From: CBDIHP01 sp965279195
Lineage (GTDB): Bacteria > Planctomycetota > Planctomycetia > Isosphaerales > Isosphaeraceae
Reading direction: 5' to 3'
Assembly: GCA_965279195.1 (NCBI GenBank)
Contig: CBDIHP010000013.1
Span: 1 to 52,598 of the forward strand
Length of the DNA: 52,598 nucleotides
Shown: in pieces, positions 46,166 through 52,598 of the stretch
Numbering within the stretch: the first letter of the stretch is position 1
Layout of the letters: every line of letters starts with the position of its first letter
Notes under the pieces: model-generated
Seen by the model: only the letters and a program-made list of their open reading frames with translations
What the model was told of the DNA's origin: nothing
Database searches by the model: none
Position numbers and translations under genes: made by a program

Positions 46166-46600
46166 TTTTTTTAGGGCGCGCCGGACCGTCTCATGGCTGA
46201 TCGCCGGCGCGATCCCCAGCTCGACCACGCGGCGGGCCAGGAGGCGCAGGGTCCAGTTCGCATAGCCCGCCGGCGGCGTCCCGAGTCGCAGGGCGATGAC
46301 CTCCGCCTCCTGCTTGCCGTCGAGCATCCTGGGGACCGGGGGCTCGGCCCGCCGGGCGCCGTCGAGGGCCTCGCGGAATCCCCGCTCGCAGAGGCGTTGC
46401 CGGACGTTCTCGACCGTCTTGGTGCGGCACGAGAAGGCCTCGGCGATCCGCGCATCGGTCCAGCTCGGGCCGTCAGCGTCGGCCTTCAGGAGGATCTGCG
46501 CCCGCCGGACCTTCTGCGCGGTCCCCTTGAGCTTCTTGATGACCTGGGCGAGCTCGGCCCGCTCCTCGTCGGTCAGTCGGACGATGTACTTCTTCTGCAT
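46139..46600 (-). pseudogene. IS630 transposase B, N-terminal half
   Basis: ATG at 46600 preceded by GGAGG. MQKKYIVRLTDEERAELAQV IKKLKGTAQKVRRAQILLKA ... DARIAEAFSCRTKTVENVRQ RLCERG... ISHETVRRALKK is the double helix-turn-helix N-terminal domain. After RRALKK (the A7 run) it runs into the inserted element and ends LEKQNLID. The rest of the gene is at 43797-44492. Confidence 0.9.
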
Positions 46601-46689
46601 GGAGGCCTCCTTGAGGCCCCCAGCTTCGCCCACCGGTCGAGCGAACTCAATCCTAAAGTTTAAGCGTGACTGAGCACGAGATTGGCGGC

Positions 46690-47442
46690 ATGAGCCACAC
46701 CGCGCGACTCCGCCGATCCCCGAAGAACTTCCGCCAGCTGACGGGGATCACCCTGGCTGCCTTCGACCGACTGCTGGCCGAGCTGACGCCTCGCTACGAA
46801 CAGGCCGAGGCCCGTCGCAAGGATCGGCCCGGCCGCAAGCGACGCCCCGGGGCCGGCCGCATCAACGCGCTCCAGCCCCTGCTCGCCGGCATCTTCCGGA
46901 TCCCCGAACGCCGCATCTCGCTCGACCCGGAGGACATCCGCGAGGTCTTCTTCGACGCCACCGAGCGGCCCAGGCGGCGGCCGAAGCGGGGCCAGCGGGA
47001 GTACGATTCGGGCAAGAAGAAGCGGCACACGATCAAGACCCAGGTCGCGGTCGTGCGCCGCAGCAAGCCGCCCGGCCCGGGCCCCAAGCCTCGCCGGGTG
47101 CGGATCGCCGCGGTGGGCGAGTCGGCCCCGGGCTCGGTCCGCGACAAGAAGGTCTACGACGGCTCGCGGGTGGTGGTGCCGCGCGACGCGAAGCGGACGG
47201 GGGACACGGCGTACCTCGGGACGGGCCTGAAGACGCCGACCCGCAAGCCGAAGGGCGGGGAGTTGACGGAGGCCCAGAAGTCGGAGAATCGCAAGCTGTC
47301 GCGTCGCCGGGTGGCGGCGGAGCACGGGATCGGCAAGATGAAGGTGTGGCGGATCGCCTCGGAGCGGTACCGCAACCCGCACCGCCGCCACACGCTGATC
47401 ATGAAGAACGTGGCCGGCCTGCACAACATGATGTATGCCTGA
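46690..47442 (+). CDS. ISL2-group (IS5 family) transposase, probably internally deleted
   Basis: ATG at 46690: MSHTARLRRSPKNFRQLTGI TLAAFDRLLAELTPRYEQAE, then KRRPGAGRINALQPLLAGIF RIPERRISLDPEDIREVFFD ATERPRRRP (first Asp), KKKRHTIKTQVAVV, GDTAYLG (second Asp) and SRRRVAAEHGIGKMKVWRIA (Glu). At 250 residues it is shorter than usual; the helical segment normally found between the basic GAG and INALQPLL (about 35-40 residues including an L-Y-Y-R-x-Y motif) is absent in frame. Probably inactive. Confidence 0.85.
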   Translation: MSHTARLRRSPKNFRQLTGITLAAFDRLLAELTPRYEQAEARRKDRPGRKRRPGAGRINALQPLLAGIFRIPERRISLDPEDIREVFFDATERPRRRPKRGQREYDSGKKKRHTIKTQVAVVRRSKPPGPGPKPRRVRIAAVGESAPGSVRDKKVYDGSRVVVPRDAKRTGDTAYLGTGLKTPTRKPKGGELTEAQKSENRKLSRRRVAAEHGIGKMKVWRIASERYRNPHRRHTLIMKNVAGLHNMMYA

Positions 47443-48210
47443 AAAGCGATCCGCGGCCGGTGCACGCCCCCGCCTGCCAACGCCCTTCACTATTGTGCAG
47501 CGACTCTAATAGCTACGACGGCCCTCATACATGGCTTGCGCGTCATGACGAGAAATGAGAGCGATTTCAAGGCAAGCGATGCCCGCATCTTTGATGCGTA
47601 GAAGCTATTTGGAATTGTATGGAGAAAAAATGTGTGTTGGGTCGATGTCAAGTTTGACGCGCGGGCATTCGCTATGTAATTGCTTTGTAAAATCGGAGGG
47701 CACACTAATACCATGAATTGAAATTGATATATCGCGTGTTAGCTTAGATAATTTTTTTAGATTTCTTATGTCAAGATTCGATTCAGATAAGTCAATACTC
47801 TTTAGTGTCCGGGATTTTGTTAGAGCATGGATATTTAAGCCTGTGATATTGCAGCCACGAAGCCGAGCCTCTTGAAGTTGATGCAAGTCGGCCAGGGATT
47901 TCAATGCCATGTCGGAGACAGAGGTGCCCGAAAGATCGACAATTCTTAACTTTGGTAATTTAGATAATAGCTCAAAATCTTCGTCGCGGAACGTCGGTAT
48001 TAGTATGATTATTTCTTCCAGTTTTCTGAGCTGGCCGATACACTGAAACTTGTCGGGAGTTAACCCTTCGTTTGTGAGCATGAGAAACTGCAAATCCTGT
48101 AGCTTGCAGATATCATTAATTGTTTCATTGTCAATTAAGTCCCAATTTATGTATAGTTGTTTTACTGTTTTGATTGTTTTTAGAATAGATACGACGTTCC
48201 CAGTTGTGTG

Positions 48211-49430
48211 GGTCGTGTCCTACGCTGACTGAACGGCCGGGCGTCTGAACCATTCGGACCACGTCCAGACGTGGTCGGTGAGGCCAGCGGCCATGGCCGG
48301 GGTGCGTTGGCGCCAGCGTTCTCGTTCGTCCTTCAACCGGAGGGTACGGACCGGCCAGCAGAAGTTGTAGGCGTAGAGTGTCAGGTAGGTCATGGCCTCG
48401 TGGACCTCGTAGTCCTTGCTGAAGCGGTAGGACTTCCGCGACTTCCTGGCGTTGCGGCCCCGGTCGGTGGCGTGCTGACGCTCCAGGAAGGATGTGTTCA
48501 CTTGGACGCTCGACTTCGAGGCGGCCAGGGCGGCCTGCAGGGCCTCGGGCGTGCCGAAGACCTGGCGTCGCTCGACCCGGACCACGCGTCCGCCCTCGCG
48601 GTGCTTGTGCACCACCGCATAGGTCATGGCCCCGGGCAGGCGACGCTCGGGCACGATCCGGGGGCGGCCCGGGCCGCGATGCTCGGGCTCGGGCACAGGC
48701 TCGCTGAAGACCTCGCGGATCGCCGTCTCGTAGGGCGGGTAGGCGTCGCTGGTGATCAAGGGCGGCGGGTCGACGGGCACGCGGGCGGCCACCTCCTCGA
48801 CGATGGCGCGGGCGTTCTCCTCGGACCGGGCGCCCGGGATCACGGCCAGGACCAGCCGATGCTCGGGGTCGAATGCGACGTGATCCCAGTAGTCGCCGCG
48901 GTGGTCGTCGGCCGGGTCGTCGGGGTCGAGGTTGGCCTGCTTCTTGGCGACGTAGGCCCACTTCTCATCGAGCTGGACCTCGCGGGTCGAGGGGGGAAAA
49001 GGCCACGAGCTCGTCGTGGGCGGCCTCGGCGTGCTGGCCGGCGAGCTTCGCCAGGCGGTTGACCGTGTCCTTGTTGACCCCGACGAGCCGGGCGGTCTGT
49101 CGGATGCCGCAGCCCTCGGCGAGGTGCTCGAGCACGGCGAGGACCTTGTCGCGCGGCAGCTTGGAGTTGAACAGCGGGGTGCCCTTGAACTCGGAGAAGC
49201 GGGCCTTGCAGGCGTTGCAGTAGAGCAGCCTGTGGCCGGCCTTGCCGAATCGGTCGCAGACCGAGAGGTTGCCCGCGCCACGCTCGCCGCATCGAGGGCA
49301 GTCGGGGTTGAGGCAGCAGAAACGGCCGAGGTCGTCCATGGGATCGTGTCGGGTTGGCGGGTCGATCTGGCAACGCGGCGGCCAGATTAACCGGAGGCGG
49401 AATCGAATTCAATCACCCAAGGACACGACC
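48211..49430 (-). mobile_element. IS1-like insertion sequence with 8-bp target duplication
   Basis: Ends GGTCGTGTCCT at 48211 and complement at 49430, with looser matching for a further nine bases. Flanked exactly by GTTGTGTG (48203-48210 and 49431-49438). 1,220 bp. It interrupts the LRR gene. Confidence 0.95.
48220..49339 (-). CDS. IS1-like transposase, two frames joined by +1 shift at TTTTCCCCCC
   Basis: Frame one (from 49339): MDDLGRFCCLNPDCPRCGER GAGNLSVCDR with zinc ribbon CNACKARFSEFKGTP and HTH LAEGCGIRQTARLVGVNKDT VNRLAKLAG, ending shortly after DELVAFSPLDP. At about 48996-49005 a +1 shift joins STREVQLDEKWAYVAKKQAN LDPDDPADDHRGDYWDHVAF D, TSDAYPPYETAI, NTSFLERQHATDRGRNARKS RKSYRFSKDYEVHEAMTYLT LYAYNFCWPVRTL and ends RRPAVQSA. 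All catalytic regions are present. The same junction in the diverged copy at 20-21 kb also needs +1 at a T/C run, so the shift is probably programmed. Confidence 0.9.
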
Positions 49431-50023
49431 GTTGTGTGTGTGTGCCTGTGATGTTCAGGTGTTCCAGTTTCATTGTGGACAGGATTTTAATGCCAGCATA
49501 ATCTATATTTGTGTTTGATATAATAAAATATTTAATATTCGAAGTTTTTAAGATTTTCAAAGACTCATTGGATATTTTGGTATTGGATAAATCTAGGTAT
49601 TCAAGTTTTGTAAGTCTGCTGATGTGCAAAGCTGATTGGTCGGTGATCTTGTTGTTTGAAAGCTCGAGTTTTCTAAGGTGAGGCAGCTTTTTGGTAATCG
49701 TTTCTACTGAGTTGTCCGAAATCTCATTTCCCGCAAGATACAGTTCCGTGGTCTTGGGATTCAATTTCATGTCCCTAATATCATGGTCTTTTAACTGCTC
49801 TGCTCTCATGAAAAGTTTGCAATCGTTTTGTGTGATGCGTTCTGTGGTAGCGATGGGTGGGCAGCCGTTAATCTGCTCGGGAAATTGTGACGTTTCTCCC
49901 AACAGTGGGATCACGAGCAGAAGCGTGTACATGGAAGGCTCGAGCCTCAATAGAATTGAGTAAGTCTCTCAACAATAACGATCGTGCACGTGAGATTGTT
50001 CCCCAATACAGACAAAAAGGCAA

Positions 50024-51085
50024 GGCTTAATCCGGGTTGCGGGGTGGTGAGAGCAGCAGGCCGATCAGGGAGCCCAGGAGGCCCTTCCCCCTCGCCCGGA
50101 CATTCTGGACGAATTCGAAGAATCCGAGGTACAGGGGCAGCTTCTCCTGCGAGATCCCCCTATGCGGCCGCAGCCACGATCGCAGCAACGACCAGAACCC
50201 TTCCATCGTGTTGACTTGCACCTCGCAGAACCCGTCGCCGTCCTCGTCGCGGGCATAATCGCCGTGGGCGTGGCAGACTCTCCGGTGCACGTAGCCCCAC
50301 GCGGCCAGACGGTGGTCGATGTCATATTCATCGGTGTGGACCTCCGTCCCCTCGGCGATCGTCGAGCGGATCAGGGGGCCCGATCGTGGCATGCTTGACG
50401 TCGGCCAGCATCCGGATCACCACCTCGCCGCCGCGCTGGATCATGCCGAAGGTAGGCGGCTTCTCCTTCTCCAGGGTCCCCCGGCCACGCTCCCCGTTCA
50501 GGCGTCTGCGTCGGCCCGGCCGTCCTTTTTTGCAACGGCCGCCGGATTGTCCTTAATGTCCGACCACCACATCAACTTCGTTGCACTCGACCGTGCCCGA
50601 GAGGGTGACCGGCGGGCGACGATCGACGCCCCCCGGCGGAGCAGCTGGATCATCTCCTGGACGTCGCCTTATCGAGGTCGAGTTCCTTGGCGATCTGCAA
50701 GCTGGAGATGTTCAGTCCCATGAGATACAGGCAGAGGATCCAGGTGCGCAGGGGCTGGTGGTGGCCGGCGAAGATGGTGCCGGTGGGGTCGTCGAACCGC
50801 CTGCGGCATGCCTTGCAGAAGTAGCGCTGTCGATGGGGCTGGGTGTCGTCGCGGCCGTCCTTGATGACCCCGGCAGCCTGGCAGTGGGGGCAGGCGACGC
50901 CCTCGGGCCAGCGGAGCGACCGGACCGTCTCGTAGCACCTGGCGTCATCGATCAGGTCGCGGAGGTTGACCATGGGCCGGGACTCAAGCGGTGCGTCGTC
51001 GTGGTGGCGGGCTCAGGCCCGAGGGCCGGATTGTCGCACCTCCAAACGGTCTGCCGGACCACCGCCCCGCAACCCGGAGTGAGCC
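50024..51085 (-). mobile_element. Decayed IS1595-family element
   Basis: Ends GGCTTAATCCGGGTTGCGGG at 50024 and complement of GGCTCACTCCGGGTTGCGGG at 51085, similarity continuing into GGTGG. No target duplication seen. The right end touches the stop codon of the 112-aa gene. Contains a multiply damaged transposase. Confidence 0.82.
50027..50973 (-). pseudogene. IS1595-family transposase, frameshifted
   Basis: N-terminal part (50973-50650): MVNLRDLIDDARCYETVRSL RWPEGVACPHCQAAGVIKDG with second zinc half CKACRRRFDD and HTH SLQIAKELDLD, then a frameshift. The middle survives in other frames (QRGGEVVIRMLADVKHATIG). C-terminal part (to 50027): PLIRSTIAEGTEVHTDEYDI DHRLAAWGYVHRRVCH, VNTMEGFWSLLRSWLRPHRG ISQEKLPLYLGFFEFVQN. 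At least two frame changes (near 50665 and an extra C near 50377). Inactive. Confidence 0.88.
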
Positions 51086-51424
51086 TTAGAGCTTAGTTAT
51101 CTTCGCTCGACTCAAAAATGAAATCAAACCCCGATAGACCAACCTTGTGCGAATTTCAGCTACCAGTCTAGCATCGAAAAACCAAAAAAATGGGTTCGAT
51201 CCCCATGCAAAACGGACAATTCTACAATTAATTTCATCATCGTGACAACTAACAATTCTCGCTGTCCCTATGCATGTGATTATATTTATTATATAGTAAT
51301 CATCTTGTACGTCTGTTTGCGTGATACGAAATCTTCCAATTTTCATGCATTCCATTGTTTCCTTCAAATACTCTACAAACTTCTCGTAATCGTCATTTGC
51401 TTTGTATACGCCACTATCTGACAT
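51086..51424 (-). CDS. 112-aa protein, candidate immunity protein for the Rhs toxin
   Basis: ATG at 51424: MSDSGVYKANDDYEKFVEYL KETMECMKIGRFRITQTDVQ DDYYIINIITCIGTARIVSC, ending RGLISFLSRAKITKL. Acidic-aromatic, AT-rich, no recognised domain. It lies immediately downstream of the Rhs C-terminal toxin gene on the same strand, the usual place of the cognate immunity gene. Its stop codon abuts the end of the decayed IS1595 element, so the original C-terminus may have been longer. Confidence 0.65.
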   Translation of the reverse strand: MSDSGVYKANDDYEKFVEYLKETMECMKIGRFRITQTDVQDDYYIINIITCIGTARIVSCHDDEINCRIVRFAWGSNPFFWFFDARLVAEIRTRLVYRGLISFLSRAKITKL

Positions 51425-51437
51425 GTTGTGTATTCCA

Positions 51438-51485
51438 TTTGGCCCGGGTCTTACCCCGGAGGCCCGGGGTAAGACCCGGGCCAAA
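51438..51485. terminator. Perfect 22-bp inverted repeat between Rhs and its downstream gene
   Basis: Two 22-base arms (TTTGGCCCGGGTCTTACCCC plus GG, and exact complement) around the loop AGGC. It sits 14 bp upstream of the 112-aa gene and about 85 bp after the Rhs stop. Possible terminator or attenuator reducing immunity-gene transcription from the Rhs promoter, or a recombination remnant; no T-run. Confidence 0.45.
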
Positions 51486-51569
51486 TACCGAACGTATCAT
51501 CGCGTGAACGATTTCGCACCGCAAACTAGTACTAAGCGACCTCATTCTACGAATCCCTTCACTGTAAAT

Positions 51570-52598
51570 CTAATGAAATATCCCGCGTGCCCACGCTTCC
51601 AGTGCTGCAGTCATGCAATTATATGAGGTTCCTCCGACCTCTGCTGCAGCCTCGGGGTTGCGAATTGGTACTTCCACTGTTAGGAAAGGTTTGTAGAATT
51701 TAACTTCGGCGGGGCTCATCGGCTCGACAGTTAGACTTCTTGGCTTCCACCAAATGTAGCCTCCCTCTCTTGTTCCGTGGATGGCCTTGTCGCCCACCTC
51801 ATAGATTGTGTGGCATGGTTCGCCTGGCTTGGCGAGTTTGATTTTCATTGTCGGCCATTTGGCAATAGGTATTTTCCCTATGAGAATTAGTGCGCCGTTA
51901 CCACCAAGGAATTTGCTGGCGTCATGCGCCAGATCGCCTTCCGTTGTAACTAGGTCGCGACTCCAATCCGGTGAAGGGATATACGGTGCATTTGGAAGGA
52001 ACCATCCGCCCGTGTAGTTCCAAGCAGTGCTTGGTAAGTTTGCTATTCCTATAGCGGCATCTTGAATGCCATTTACAGTATTTGCCCCACCTTGAATCAC
52101 CCCCATTGCTCCACCGACCAGCGCAGTCTGCACGGGATCGCTCCAGCCACCGACAGGGATAGGACGTGGCTTGAAACCGCCTTTTGGTACCCCATTCCCA
52201 TTATGGCCAGTTGGATCGGTATGAGAACTTGGACAATTTGCGACATAACGATATAGATTTGTGTCGCCAGCGTAGAAGCTTATTGGGTCTTCCTGTGTCC
52301 ATTGATTGAGATTGCTTGAGAAGTAGCGGGTGCGATGATATCTCAGGCCCGTTCCGGTGTCGTGTTCCCTTCCCGAGTATCCCCAGCGATCCCCGCCGGA
52401 CCCGGATTCGAATACCTTCTTGCCGAAGCTGTCGTACCCTGCGGTGTAGACAAGGCTGCCGGTGGTGTTCGCGATCGCCCTCACCGAGCCGAGGCGATCA
52501 TCCAAATAGAAGGCGGAGACTGCGGACGAGTCCGTCCTTGCAATCAAGAAATCCGTAGTTAAGGCCTGGAGGTAGCGTTCGGCGATCGCACCCCCTGA
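51570..52598 (-). CDS. Rhs-family polymorphic toxin, C-terminal part (open at window edge)
   Basis: The frame is open through 52598 with no start inside the window. ERYLQALTTDFLIARTDS leads into the Rhs core DDRLGSVRAIANTTGSLVYT AGYDSFGKKVFESGSGGDRW GYSGREHDTGTGLRYHRTRY, ending at the typical DPISFYAGDTNLYRYVANCP junction. The variable toxin follows (GNGVPKGGFKPRPIPVGG..., a hydrophobic segment ALVGGAMGVIQGGANTVNGI, and C-terminal HTIYEVGDKAIHGTREGGYI WW ... GGTSYNCMTAALEAWARGIF H). His before a late Asn-Cys motif suggests a permuted papain-like fold, but that is a guess. If the window were a closed circle, the frame would hit TAG at 19-21. Confidence 0.88.
   Translation of the reverse strand, partial: SGGAIAERYLQALTTDFLIARTDSSAVSAFYLDDRLGSVRAIANTTGSLVYTAGYDSFGKKVFESGSGGDRWGYSGREHDTGTGLRYHRTRYFSSNLNQWTQEDPISFYAGDTNLYRYVANCPSSHTDPTGHNGNGVPKGGFKPRPIPVGGWSDPVQTALVGGAMGVIQGGANTVNGIQDAAIGIANLPSTAWNYTGGWFLPNAPYIPSPDWSRDLVTTEGDLAHDASKFLGGNGALILIGKIPIAKWPTMKIKLAKPGEPCHTIYEVGDKAIHGTREGGYIWWKPRSLTVEPMSPAEVKFYKPFLTVEVPIRNPEAAAEVGGTSYNCMTAALEAWARGIFH

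Larger units (their letters stand above)
43789..46676 (-). mobile_element. IS630-family element B, interrupted
   Basis: Ends GTGCTCGGTCAC at 43789 and the complement of GTGCTCAGTCAC at 46665-46676. The left side shares the TA at 43787-43788 with element A; the right flank reads GA, so the duplication is imperfect. The transposase halves lie at 46139-46600 and 43797-44492, separated by an inserted 1,661-bp element. Confidence 0.85.
42346..47509 (+). mobile_element. ISL2-group IS5-family element, split by nested insertions
   Basis: Perfect 18-bp inverted ends: TTAGAGTCGCTGCACAAT at 42346-42363 and its complement at 47492-47509. Its own sequence is only 42346-42379 and 46677-47509 (about 870 bp); between these lie two IS630 elements, the second itself interrupted. 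The transposase is at 46690-47442. A target duplication is not evident. Confidence 0.75.
47605..49932 (-). pseudogene. Leucine-rich-repeat protein gene interrupted by an IS1-like element
   Basis: 5' part (49932-49431): signal-like MYTLLLVIPLLGETSQFPEQ then LRR units (TTELYLAGNEISDNSVETIT KKLPHLRKLELSNNKITDQS ALHISRLTKLEYLDLSNTKI). 3' part (48202-47605): SILKTIKTVKQLYINWDLID NETINDICKLQDLQFLMLTN EG... LRIVDLSGTSVSDMALKSLA DLHQLQEARLRGCNI. The insert at 48211-49430 duplicated GTTGTGTG. Simple excision leaves the two parts out of frame by one CA unit of a (CA)n tract, so dinucleotide slippage also occurred. The gene is markedly AT-rich compared with its surroundings, suggesting foreign origin; original size about 370 residues. 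Confidence 0.88.

Overview
The window looks like a high-GC planctomycete (Isosphaeraceae-like) plasmid or plasmid-derived segment. This is inferred from the gene families (sulfatase with its formylglycine enzyme, short one-helix membrane proteins opening with an R-L-T-I-type start, a DFG-kinase relic, many IS66/IS1595/IS630/ISKra4-type insertion sequences), not from a database search. Plasmid character rests on a ParA gene with a small ribbon-helix-helix partner (0.15-1.23 kb), six tandem 22-bp iterons plus one outlying copy (38.64-38.90 kb) beside a RepA-type initiator (39.0-40.4 kb), and a second replication-like pair, a winged-helix protein coupled to a DnaB helicase (22.7-25.0 kb). The Rhs gene at the right end is still open at the window edge, so completeness of the replicon cannot be judged.

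Layout: 0-2 kb partition module with a degenerate GC-rich repeat tract; 2-10 kb small plasmid genes (ribbon-helix-helix and helix-turn-helix regulators, membrane proteins), an IS66-type element that runs into a 170-aa gene, and an IS1595 element with intact 8-bp target duplication; 11-20 kb a secreted-protein block (sulfatase, formylglycine-generating enzyme, a broken membrane gene, a Gly/Asn-rich TPR protein, a SnoaL-like lipoprotein candidate, a 509-aa exported protein); 20-25 kb a decayed IS1-like element and the DnaB module; 25-27 kb two small HTH genes; 27.2-38.1 kb a complete type I-C CRISPR-Cas locus; 38.1-40.4 kb replication origin; 40.8-51.1 kb a graveyard of nested insertion sequences that also splits an AT-rich leucine-rich-repeat gene; 51.1-52.6 kb the C-terminal end of an Rhs polymorphic toxin with a candidate immunity gene.

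The CRISPR-Cas locus runs on the minus strand in the order cas3-cas5c-cas8c-cas7-cas4-cas1-cas2-leader-array, with overlapping or near-touching reading frames from cas5c to cas2. The array has 45 repeats (44 spacers) plus one degenerate repeat at the distal end. Inside cas8c a GTG preceded by GGAGG at the right distance marks the probable internal start of Cas11c. One spacer encodes a DnaB Walker A motif, suggesting that replicative helicases of rival replicons or phages are targeted. Two tandem palindromes 42 bp apart separate cas3 from cas5c and look like an operator.

The most structured part of the mobile region is a Russian doll: an ISL2-type IS5 element (18-bp perfect ends 5.1 kb apart) contains two adjacent IS630 elements, and the second of these has a 1,661-bp element inserted exactly into the A7 run where IS630 transposases frameshift. 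Several transposases of unrelated families in the window are split at homopolymer runs.
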